64,000 bases of DNA from JALYNX01 sp963780755. Lineage in GTDB: Bacteria > Actinomycetota > Acidimicrobiia > Spongiisociales > ZC4RG35. The DNA lies in the NCBI GenBank assembly GCA_963780755.1, contig CAWACX010000001.1:496001-560000 (forward strand), given 5' to 3'. The first letter of the stretch is position 1; every line of letters starts with the position of its first letter. The position numbers and the translations under genes were made by a program. Below the pieces are notes generated by a model. The model made no database searches. It saw only the letters and a list, made by a program, of their open reading frames with translations, and had not been told where the DNA came from. Positions 37,613 to 45,093 of this stretch are shown piece after piece.

Positions 37613-38823
37613 CCTCTTGTCTCGGGCAGGAGGAGCGTGAGGAATGCAGCCACCGCCATCCCCACCCCAAGCAGGGTCACCGTCTCCGAGACACCTATCC
37701 GGTCGATGGTGAAGATCCCCAACATCAGCCCAAGAGCAGAGCCGGCGAGCCCGAAGTTCGACGAGGCCGTCGTCGCACTCGCCCGTAACCCGGTTGGGAA
37801 CAGCTCGGCGCGATGGGCGCCCCCGGCGGGGACGAAGGCGTAAGTCCCGAACGAGGACACCATCACCGCAAGCACGATCAGAGGCACCGAAGTCGTCCAG
37901 TAGAGAAGGATCCCGCCCCCCAGGGCGAGCAACAGACTGAGAAAGGTCGTCATGCGCCGGCCCCATGCGTCGGCGAGGTGCCCGCCGATGAAGAACCCAA
38001 TCCCGCCCAGGGTGCCCCCGAGGAGAAGGATGAGCACCGTGTTGCCGGTGGTCAGGCCGACCACCTGGATCATTCTCTCGGTGGCGAATGCGATTCCCAC
38101 CGCGGAGAAGGCCGACGCCAGGAACCCGATCGAGACCACTACCCAGAAGCGAGGCGCCCAGGCTCCGGTCGCCAGGTCCTTCCAGTGGCCCGACTCGTCG
38201 TGGACCTCGGTGAAGACCCGGCTCTCGGGGACGTTCCTCGACAGGAACGGGATGACCAGGGCACCCACGGCGATGAGGAGGTGGGGGATCCGCCAGCTCT
38301 GGCCGCCGCCATCGGCGAGGGGAAGAGTCATCAGGGCGAGACCGGCGCCAAGTGAGACCGCAGCGCCAAAGAGGGAGATGGCGTAGGCGCGGATTGCGGG
38401 GCTGACCTGCTCAGCAAGCAGGACCACGGCCAGACCCGACATCGCGGCGGTCCCGGTGCGGAGGACGGCCTGGGCGGCCCCGTACTGCCACGCCTCCAGG
38501 GCCAGACCGGCGATGGATCCTCCGGCAACGACCAGTGAGATGGCGATGAGAAAGGGACGTCGCCGTCCCCGGTGGTCGCCAAGCCAACCCAGGGGCAGGG
38601 CGGCGAAGGCGGCGAGGCGGGCGATTCCGAGCAGAAGGCTCATCTCGCCTTCGGTCAGCCCCAGGCCTTCGCGGGTGAAGGGGAGAGTGTTGGCCGCCTG
38701 CGACTGTGCGAACCCTTGGACCAGACCGGCGGTCCACATCACGAACACGAAGCGTCGGTCCGAGGCCGAGAACCGGTCGACCGGGAGCAGGGGGTCGAGC
38801 AGGCGGCGGGACAGCGAAGACAC
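37573..38823 (-). CDS. MFS transporter
   Basis: The 416-residue polytopic protein has the major facilitator loop signature GWLGDHRGRRRPFLI between helices 2 and 3 and a repeat after helix 8 (GGHLADAWGRRMTT), with about twelve helices. The substrate is unknown; general sugar or metabolite porters share the pattern. GTG 38823 is supported by TACGCT six bases upstream (38830-38835 complement); a longer frame would run into the divergent ccdA gene. Confidence 0.87.
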   Translation of the reverse strand: MSSLSRRLLDPLLPVDRFSASDRRFVFVMWTAGLVQGFAQSQAANTLPFTREGLGLTEGEMSLLLGIARLAAFAALPLGWLGDHRGRRRPFLIAISLVVAGGSIAGLALEAWQYGAAQAVLRTGTAAMSGLAVVLLAEQVSPAIRAYAISLFGAAVSLGAGLALMTLPLADGGGQSWRIPHLLIAVGALVIPFLSRNVPESRVFTEVHDESGHWKDLATGAWAPRFWVVVSIGFLASAFSAVGIAFATERMIQVVGLTTGNTVLILLLGGTLGGIGFFIGGHLADAWGRRMTTFLSLLLALGGGILLYWTTSVPLIVLAVMVSSFGTYAFVPAGGAHRAELFPTGLRASATTASSNFGLAGSALGLMLGIFTIDRIGVSETVTLLGVGMAVAAFLTLLLPETRGQDLTATPDTALR

Positions 38824-38863
38824 GGTCCGAGCGTAGGGAGTGGCCGCATGGGAACATCGCGCG

Positions 38864-39634
38864 GTGTTCGAGGACGTCGGATCTGCAGCGTTCCTGGTCC
38901 AGGTGTTGGTCGCCTTTGGGGCCGGGGTCATCTCATTCGTGTCCCCATGCGTGCTCCCGCTGCTACCGGGCTACCTGTCGATGATGTCCGGCTACTCGGC
39001 GGCGGAGATCGAGTCCGGGGATGTGTCGACCCGTCGACTCACCGGGGTGATCCTGATGTTCATCGCCGGGTTCACCACGGTGTTCGTGGCCCTCGGGGCG
39101 GCGGCGGGAAGCATCGGGCAGTTCCTGCTGCAGAACATGAGCTCTCTCACCAGGATCGCCGGCGTGGTCATCATCGGCTTTGGCGCGCTGATGGTGGCGA
39201 TGGCGGTCTCGAATCGAGGTTTCCTCGGTGCGCTTCAACAGGAGCGCCGACCCGAGGTCCGGCCTTCCCGCCTTGGCAGGTGGGCACCGCCGGTGATGGG
39301 CGCGGCGTTTGCGTTTGCCTGGACCCCCTGCATCGGGCCGGTGCTCACCGTGATCCTGGCCACGGCGGCAACTCAGGACACCCTGGGTCGTGGGATCATC
39401 CTCCTCGTGGCGTATTCGCTCGGACTGGGGATTCCGTTCCTGCTGGCGGGGCTGGGCATGTTCAAACTGTTCGGGCGGCTCAAGCCATATCTGCGCCCGA
39501 TCAACATCGCGTCCGGCTTGCTTCTGGTCAGTTTCGGGGTGGTGATGGTGACCGGGAGCCTGGGACGGATCTCGGCCTGGCTGGTCGATGTCTTCTTGTC
39601 GGTCCCGTTTCTCAGCGACCTGGCGACCGTGTGA
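38864..39634 (+). CDS. CcdA-family thiol-disulfide transmembrane protein
   Basis: The 256-residue protein has six helices and the two catalytic cysteines C29 (SPCVLPLLPGY) and C156 (WTPCIGPVL). CcdA moves electrons from thioredoxin across the membrane, commonly for cytochrome c maturation. GTG 38864 is chosen because GGGAA lies nine bases upstream; GTG 38840 adds eight residues but has poor spacing. The stop overlaps the ygfZ start (TGATG). No cytochrome c genes are present nearby. Confidence 0.88.
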   Translation: MFEDVGSAAFLVQVLVAFGAGVISFVSPCVLPLLPGYLSMMSGYSAAEIESGDVSTRRLTGVILMFIAGFTTVFVALGAAAGSIGQFLLQNMSSLTRIAGVVIIGFGALMVAMAVSNRGFLGALQQERRPEVRPSRLGRWAPPVMGAAFAFAWTPCIGPVLTVILATAATQDTLGRGIILLVAYSLGLGIPFLLAGLGMFKLFGRLKPYLRPINIASGLLLVSFGVVMVTGSLGRISAWLVDVFLSVPFLSDLATV

Positions 39635-40431
39635 TGGAACCTCGGCTGGCTCCGGTCGCTCCCGACCTGGTCTGGTTCCGGGGTGCGGACACCGTGCGTT
39701 TTCTCAACGACATCATCTCCCAGGAGGTGGATGCGATGGAGCCGGGCACGGTGCGCCGCTCGTTCCTGCTCAACCCCCAAGGTCGGATCGACCACCTGAT
39801 GTGGGTCCTGCGCGGAGACGATGAGGTGGGCCTGGTCACCGACCCGGGGCGAGGCGGGGAGTTGTCGTCGGCGCTGGGCCGTTATCGGATTCGGGTCGAG
39901 GTCGAGATCAGCGAAGAGCCCGGGTCGCTTTGGTTGGTGATCGGTTCGTTCAGCGAAGCGGGGGTTTGGTCCCGCGACAGTGAGGGACTCGTGGCGGATG
40001 TCTCCTGGAGCGATGTGCCCCGGTGCCTGGTGGTGGGGGAGCGTCCGGAGTTGCCTTCGATCTCCGCCGAAGAGGTCGAGAGGCTCAGGATTCAGGCCGG
40101 CGAGCCCTTGGTCGGGGTGGACACTGGCCATTCCACGATCCCCCAAGAGACAGGACTAGTCCCGGTGGCGGTGGACCTGGAGAAGGGCTGCTTCCTGGGC
40201 CAGGAGTTGGTCGGCCGCATCGCCCGCCGCGGTCACGTCAACAAACAACTACGTGTCCTCGAGTTCGAGGGGCCGGCGGTGGAGGTCGGCGCCGAGGTGC
40301 GGCATGGCGAAGCAGCGGTGGGCACGGTCACCTCGGTCGCTGGGTCGGTGGGCCTGGCCACGGTGCGCCGAGAAGTCGAGGTGGGGGAGTCGGTTGAGGT
40401 GGATGGGGTGGTGGCGGTGGTTGCCCGCTGA
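39634..40431 (+). CDS. ygfZ: YgfZ/CAF17-type folate-binding protein
   Basis: The 265-residue protein is related to GcvT and has the YgfZ signature KGCFLGQE at residues 184-191, with the reactive cysteine C186. YgfZ proteins use folate to help repair or build Fe-S clusters. ATG 39634 overlaps the ccdA stop by one base. Nearby endonuclease III is an Fe-S enzyme, though no direct link is shown. A longer in-frame reading from 38572 is a ccdA shadow. Confidence 0.9.
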   Translation: MEPRLAPVAPDLVWFRGADTVRFLNDIISQEVDAMEPGTVRRSFLLNPQGRIDHLMWVLRGDDEVGLVTDPGRGGELSSALGRYRIRVEVEISEEPGSLWLVIGSFSEAGVWSRDSEGLVADVSWSDVPRCLVVGERPELPSISAEEVERLRIQAGEPLVGVDTGHSTIPQETGLVPVAVDLEKGCFLGQELVGRIARRGHVNKQLRVLEFEGPAVEVGAEVRHGEAAVGTVTSVAGSVGLATVRREVEVGESVEVDGVVAVVAR

Positions 40432-40439
40432 CCGTTTCC

Positions 40440-41678
40440 CTAGGGTGGGTCGGGGCCGACGGTGTAGGTGTGGCCGAGGGGGCTGGTCCATTGGTAGGTG
40501 CCGGGTGTGACTCGTTTCAACTGCCAGCCTCGCTTGTGCTTCCCGATGTGGTCGTGGCGACAGCTGGGTGCCAGGTTGGCTTCTGTGGTGGGTCCGCCTT
40601 GGGCGTAGTCGACGGTGTGGTCGAGGTCGCAGTCGATGGCGGGCATCCGACATCCGGGGAAGACGCAGGTTCGGTTGCGGGCTCGGACCGTACGGGCGAT
40701 GGCTGTGGTGGGTCGGCGTCGTGTGGTCCCGGTCCAGACCGGTTCTCCGTTTCGGGTGACGGTGACCTGGTGGGTGGTGTGTGCCTGGTCTTGGGTGACT
40801 TGGCGGGCAATGTCGGCGATCACCGGCCCGTATCCGTTGAGCTCTCCGGGTGTCTCTGAGAGCCCGGCCAGGGCTTCGAGGTCGACGGTGATCTCAACCC
40901 CGCCTCGATTGGTGCCCGAAGCGTTCCCGCGGCCGTTGAGGAGGTCGAGGAGCACGTCGGCGCGGAGTTGGTCGAGAGTTCGGGTCTCCGCTTTCGATTT
41001 GAGGGAGCGGGCAATCCGATTGACATGACGTAGGGCTGCCTGTGTGTCAGCAGGGGGCAGCGACATCCCGTAGAGACCGGCGGTGCCATCGGGGTTGGCT
41101 TCTACCACGACCCGTCGATCTTCCAAGCTCTCCTGGTAGCGCCTCCTGGCCGTGTCGGGGTCGATGGTCATTGCCAGGCGGTCGAGGCGAGCACGGAGCT
41201 GTCCTGTGGTCTGGGTCGCGGCTTGCTCCAACCCTGTGTCCACCACCGCCGTCCGGTGCTCCGCTTCGAGGTGGCTGGTCGCCTGTACCAGGACCATCGC
41301 CTTGGGCACGTCGATCACTCCTGCGTCGAGCGCGGCGAGCACTTGCGGATAGTCCGAGACCAACGTGGTGGCCAGGTCGAGTTGGACGCCGGCGGAGCGG
41401 CGGGTCAGGGTCAACGCCGCCCGCAGCTCATCGGTCGCCGCGTCCACTACTTGGTCCAGGGGGATCTCCTCCACCTCGGTGATCGAATCCTGAACTGCGC
41501 TCATCGTCGCATAGACCCGAGCCTGATAATGCGATGCCTGTCGACGCTCTGCCTTCAGGAGCAGGACCCGATCACGGCCCGACAAGGAGGCCCGGTCGAT
41601 CGACTCCAAGATCCCGCCCAGAAAAGCGCCGGGCGGCATCTCCGCCAAACCCTTCGGGATTCCAGGGCTCTCGAACAT
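40440..41678 (-). CDS. DUF222/13E12-family HNH endonuclease
   Basis: The 412-residue protein has a long helical DUF222 region (about residues 15-270) and a C-terminal HNH module, beginning CVFPGCRMPAIDCDLDHTVDY and ending with CRHDH. This is the REP13E12 family, multicopy in mycobacteria and partly LexA-controlled there. Here the ATG at 41678 sits inside a LexA-type palindrome, and TACGAT lies eight bases upstream. No flanking repeats or integrase are seen, so it is not clearly mobile here. The ygfZ stop and this stop are eight bases apart. Confidence 0.88.
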   Translation of the reverse strand: MFESPGIPKGLAEMPPGAFLGGILESIDRASLSGRDRVLLLKAERRQASHYQARVYATMSAVQDSITEVEEIPLDQVVDAATDELRAALTLTRRSAGVQLDLATTLVSDYPQVLAALDAGVIDVPKAMVLVQATSHLEAEHRTAVVDTGLEQAATQTTGQLRARLDRLAMTIDPDTARRRYQESLEDRRVVVEANPDGTAGLYGMSLPPADTQAALRHVNRIARSLKSKAETRTLDQLRADVLLDLLNGRGNASGTNRGGVEITVDLEALAGLSETPGELNGYGPVIADIARQVTQDQAHTTHQVTVTRNGEPVWTGTTRRRPTTAIARTVRARNRTCVFPGCRMPAIDCDLDHTVDYAQGGPTTEANLAPSCRHDHIGKHKRGWQLKRVTPGTYQWTSPLGHTYTVGPDPP

Positions 41679-41686
41679 ATGTTCGT
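41671..41686. promoter_or_regulatory. LexA (SOS) box over the HNH gene start
   Basis: TCGAACATATGTTCGT matches the actinobacterial LexA box TCGAAC-N4-GTTCGA at 15 of 16 positions counting the free N4, and contains the perfect 14-bp palindrome 41672-41685. The HNH start codon (complement of 41676-41678) is inside it and the -10 element TACGAT (41687-41692 complement) abuts it, so bound LexA would block transcription initiation. Confidence 0.78.
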
Positions 41687-41764
41687 ATCGTAGTTTCCGC
41701 GCCAGACAGATTCCATACCCCCGTGGCCTGAATCGAGGAATCTTCTTGTGCGGACACCTCCGTG

Positions 41765-41932
41765 GTGTTTCTCACAATCGATGAGTCCCAGATAGGTTGG
41801 CTACGCCCGTTCGGTGGCTGGGGGCTCTTTCCGGCCGACGATCTCGTCGCCGGGGATGAGCCCCTGGCACTGGTTGTCGAGGCCTACGACGCCTCGGGTG
41901 AGCTCATCGGGCGTTGGGAAGAATCGATCTGA
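41765..41932 (+). CDS. possible small protein, 55 aa
   Basis: This frame reads FLTIDESQIGWLRPFGGWG and ends DASGELIGRWEESI, with G/C-rich third codon positions and sensible composition. It fills the space between the SOS-box region and tRNA-Leu. GTG 41765 or the adjacent GTG 41762 could start it, but no Shine-Dalgarno was found. TAGTTT (41691-41696), the plus-strand partner of the HNH -10, could drive it with a leader of about 65 bases. The family is unknown. Confidence 0.45.
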   Translation: MFLTIDESQIGWLRPFGGWGLFPADDLVAGDEPLALVVEAYDASGELIGRWEESI

Positions 41933-41935
41933 AAG

Positions 41936-42018
41936 TGCCGGAGGTGGGATTCGAACCCACACGCCCTTGCGGACAATGGATTTTGAGTCCATCGCGTCTG
42001 CCATTCCGCCACTCCGGC
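41936..42018 (-). tRNA. tRNA-Leu (anticodon CAA)
   Basis: Read on the minus strand, the acceptor arm GCCGGAG pairs with CTCCGGC. The anticodon loop CTCAAAA in the stem ATGGA/TCCAT gives CAA, and the T arm is GTGGG-TTCGAAT-CCCAC. The long variable arm (TGTCCGCAAGGGCGT) marks a class II tRNA, as expected for leucine. The discriminator is A and CCA is not encoded. A TACACT -10-like element lies about ten bases upstream (42028-42033 complement). Confidence 0.95.
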
Positions 42019-42079
42019 CGGCCCGGGAGTGTATGTCTCGGCGAGTCAATAGACGACGCCACGCAATAGCCTCTCACGG

Positions 42080-42355
42080 GTGAACCGGCTCCACCGTCAG
42101 ATCTTTCGCATCAACGACCGGATCGAGGCGATCGACGGCGAGGCGCGATTGGTGATGGCCGAGCTCGATTACCACCGGCTGATCAACGAAGACGCCCAGC
42201 GCGACGCATCCGTGGGCAACTACATCGACCGCGAGGAGGCCGGGCTGACCAGGGGCGACGTCCGTCGTTTCGAGCGGACCCTCAACCGTCTCGCCGAGCG
42301 TCGTCGGCGCCTTGCCAACAAGCGTGACCAGCTGCTGACCCGGCTGCCCGACTGA
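42080..42355 (+). CDS. small helical protein, 91 aa
   Basis: The family is not recognised. The product is highly charged (rich in R, E, D, L) and predicted wholly helical, with two segments (residues 8-40 and 58-86) that could pair as a coiled-coil hairpin. TAGCCT ends seven bases before GTG 42080 and there is no Shine-Dalgarno, so the transcript is probably leaderless. It precedes polA by 26 bases. Confidence 0.68.
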   Translation: MNRLHRQIFRINDRIEAIDGEARLVMAELDYHRLINEDAQRDASVGNYIDREEAGLTRGDVRRFERTLNRLAERRRRLANKRDQLLTRLPD

Positions 42356-42368
42356 CCCTGGCGACCGC

Positions 42369-42374
42369 TACCGT
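42369..42374 (+). promoter_or_regulatory. -10 element TACCGT for leaderless polA
   Basis: TACCGT ends seven bases before GTG 42382, with no Shine-Dalgarno between. It is the same arrangement as the rhomboid and coaE genes. Confidence 0.5.
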
Positions 42375-42381
42375 CGACTCT

Positions 42382-44991
42382 GTGCCCACCCTCGCCCTGA
42401 TCGACGGCAATTCCATCGCCTATCGGGCCTTCTACGCACTCCCCGAGGACCTGGCGACCAAGAGCGGCCAGGTCACCAATGCGGTGTTCGGGTTCACCCG
42501 AATGTTGATCCGGCTCCTCAAGGACTTCCACCCCGACGGCATCGCCGTGGCCTGGGACGTATCGCGTCAGACCTTCCGCACCGAGCAGTATCCCGAGTAC
42601 AAGGCGACGCGGAGCGCGGCCCCGGACCACTTCCGGAGCCAGCTGCCCCTCATCGACGAGGTGCTCAACGCCCTGCAGATCACGCAGCTGAGGATGGAGG
42701 GCTACGAGGCGGACGACCTCATCGCCACTCTCAGCAAGCTCACGGTCGACAAGGGATGGGAGGTTCTGATCGTCACCGGTGATCGGGACGCCTTCCAACT
42801 GATCGGCGGCCCGGTACGCGTGGTCTACACCCGACGCGGGATCAGCGACACCGTCCTCGCCGACCAGGCATGGGTCGAAGAGCGCTACGGGATCTCACCG
42901 GATCAATACGTCGACTACGCCGCGCTCCGCGGAGACACCTCGGACAACCTGCCCGGCGTGCCGGGGGTGGGGGAGAAGACCGCCTCACGGTTGGTCGCCG
43001 ACCATGGGACGCTCGACGCCATCTACGCATCGCTCGACGAGTTGACGCCGAAGTTGAGGGAGAACCTGTCCGCCAGCCGGGAGCAGGTCTTCCTCAACAA
43101 GGACCTGATGACCCTCGTCGAGGACCTCGATGTGGGGGTGACGGTCGAGGACTTCGAGACCAGGGAATGGGACCGCAACCTGGTCAAGGACCTCTTCGAC
43201 AGCCTCGAGTTCCATTCGATGTGGAACGACCTCGAAGAGGCCCTTCCCTCTGCCGCCGGAGCGGCCGAGGTGCTCGAGGTGGAGTCCCGCCTGTCGACCT
43301 CGCCGACCGAGGTCGCAGATCTGGCGCGCAATGAGAGCTTGGTCATCGGCCTGGTGATCGACGGGCAAGAGCCTTTCGGCCTGGCGGTGTCCTCCGGCCC
43401 CTCTTCAGCGGTAGTCATCCCCTTCGACGCCGCAGGCCCGCTCCTCGAAGCGGTGGAGTCTGGATCGACGGCGGTTGTCGGCCATGATCTCAAGGAGCTG
43501 ACACGGTCCCTCCTCGACCTCGACCACGACGTCGCCCGGATCGAGATGGACACGGCACTCGCTGCCTACATCATCAACCCTTCCCAGCGCACGTACGCGC
43601 TCGAGGAGCTCGCCGAACGGTGGCTCGATGTCGAGCTGGCTTCGCCGGACGAGGAGGACGCGGCAGGGACGCTCCCCTTCGAGACAGGGCCCGATCTCCA
43701 GATGGAAGGGCGCCGGATCGAGGCAGTGCGACGGCTCTCGGAACGGATGCGCTCCGAGCTGGCCGACCGGGACGAGATCGAGTTGTTCGAGCAGTTCGAG
43801 CTTCCGCTGGTGCCGGTTCTGGCCCGCATGGAGCACGCCGGGATCGGGGTCGACCGCGCCTATCTCGAGGGCATGGGCACCGATCTCAGGGAGCGGCTCG
43901 CCAAGCTGGACGCCCAGGTCCAGGAGCTCGCCGGGGAGCCCTTCAACGTGAACTCGACCGATCAGCTCCGATTCATCCTGTTCGACAAGCTGGGCCTGCC
44001 GGCCATCAAGAAGACCTCGACCGGCAAACCGTCCACTGACGCCTCGGTCCTCAAGAAGATGGAGCACCCGCTGGTCGACGCCCTTCTCGAATACAGGGAG
44101 TTGGAGAAGCTGCGCAGCACATATGTCGACGGCTATTTGCCGTTGATCGATGTCGACGGCCGGATCCACACCCGCTTCAACCAGATGGCGGCCACCACCG
44201 GCCGGCTCTCCTCTGACCGTCCCAACTTGCAGAACATCCCGATTCGCTCCGAGTCGGGCCGGACCATCCGACGTGCCTTCGTGGCGGGGGAGGGCGCCAT
44301 GTTCCTGGTGGCCGACTACTCCCAGATCGAGCTCCGGGTCCTGGCCCACATGAGCGGAGACCCGTTCCTGATCGAGGCATTTCGGACCGGAGTCGACGTG
44401 CACACCGCCACCGCGGCTCGGGTGTGGAGCCTCGCCGAAGACGAGGTCACCAGGGAGCAACGCAACACAGCAAAGATGATCAACTTCGGCCTGCTCTACG
44501 GGATGGAGGCATTCGGCCTCGCCGACCGGCTCGGGATCTCCCGGGACGAGGCGAGAGACCACATCGATGCGTACTTCTCGCAGTTCGTGAAGGTCAAGGA
44601 GTACATGTCCTCGATGGTGACCCTGGCCCGGAACCAGGGTTACACCACCACCCTCTTCGGGCGGCGTCGCTATCTCCCTGAGTTGAAGTCGGACAACTTC
44701 CGGATTCGGCAGATGGGAGAGCGGATGGCTCTGAACGCCCCGGTGCAGGGGACTTCGGCCGACATCATCAAGAAGGCGATGATCGATCTCGACACCGGGA
44801 TCCGGGAGGAGGGGATGGGATCGACCCTCGTGCTTCAGATCCACGACGAGCTGATTTTGGAGTGCCCGGTCGACGAGTTGGAGAAGGCCCAGAAGTTGGT
44901 GGTGGCCACCATGGAAGGAGTGGTGGAGCTCGACGTGCCCCTGAGTGTCGAGGTGGCGACCGGCCCCGACCTGGCGAGCGCGAAGGGCTGA
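42382..44991 (+). CDS. polA: DNA polymerase I
   Basis: The 869-residue protein has a 5'-3' exonuclease domain (LIDGNSIAYRAFYALP, YEADDLIATLSK, GDTSDNLPGVPGVGEKTA), a middle domain, and the family A polymerase domain with RLSSDRPNLQNIP, DYSQIELRVLAHMSGD near residue 644, KMINFGLLYGM and QIHDELILECP. The middle 3'-5' exonuclease region lacks the DxE motif, so proofreading is probably absent, as in other actinobacterial PolA. It acts in Okazaki fragment maturation and excision repair. Confidence 0.95.
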   Translation: MPTLALIDGNSIAYRAFYALPEDLATKSGQVTNAVFGFTRMLIRLLKDFHPDGIAVAWDVSRQTFRTEQYPEYKATRSAAPDHFRSQLPLIDEVLNALQITQLRMEGYEADDLIATLSKLTVDKGWEVLIVTGDRDAFQLIGGPVRVVYTRRGISDTVLADQAWVEERYGISPDQYVDYAALRGDTSDNLPGVPGVGEKTASRLVADHGTLDAIYASLDELTPKLRENLSASREQVFLNKDLMTLVEDLDVGVTVEDFETREWDRNLVKDLFDSLEFHSMWNDLEEALPSAAGAAEVLEVESRLSTSPTEVADLARNESLVIGLVIDGQEPFGLAVSSGPSSAVVIPFDAAGPLLEAVESGSTAVVGHDLKELTRSLLDLDHDVARIEMDTALAAYIINPSQRTYALEELAERWLDVELASPDEEDAAGTLPFETGPDLQMEGRRIEAVRRLSERMRSELADRDEIELFEQFELPLVPVLARMEHAGIGVDRAYLEGMGTDLRERLAKLDAQVQELAGEPFNVNSTDQLRFILFDKLGLPAIKKTSTGKPSTDASVLKKMEHPLVDALLEYRELEKLRSTYVDGYLPLIDVDGRIHTRFNQMAATTGRLSSDRPNLQNIPIRSESGRTIRRAFVAGEGAMFLVADYSQIELRVLAHMSGDPFLIEAFRTGVDVHTATAARVWSLAEDEVTREQRNTAKMINFGLLYGMEAFGLADRLGISRDEARDHIDAYFSQFVKVKEYMSSMVTLARNQGYTTTLFGRRRYLPELKSDNFRIRQMGERMALNAPVQGTSADIIKKAMIDLDTGIREEGMGSTLVLQIHDELILECPVDELEKAQKLVVATMEGVVELDVPLSVEVATGPDLASAKG

Positions 44992-45005
44992 TTTCCCTAA
45001 TCCCG

Positions 45006-45035
45006 TTGGCGGTAACGTCGATTCCTGCGTACACT
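45006..45035 (+). promoter_or_regulatory. rpsA promoter
   Basis: TTGGCG (45006-45011) and TACACT (45030-45035) are separated by 18 bases. Transcription would start near 45042, giving a leader of about 50 bases with GGAGGT at 45076-45081 before ATG 45094. Unlike several neighbours, this gene is clearly leadered. Confidence 0.6.
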
Positions 45036-45093
45036 CGCAGCACCTGCAGGCTTCGCGCATGCAGAGATTCCTTTTGGAGGTAACCACCCAAAC

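Noticed and set aside
36266..37966. 566-residue minus-strand reading frame opposite the MATE gene.
   Set aside because: Very rich in R, H, P and D with no fold-like pattern, while the plus strand encodes a clear transporter.
40440..41678. The HNH gene as an intron homing endonuclease or insertion element.
   Set aside because: No flanking repeats, intron structure or integrase are visible, and DUF222 marks the chromosomal 13E12 family.
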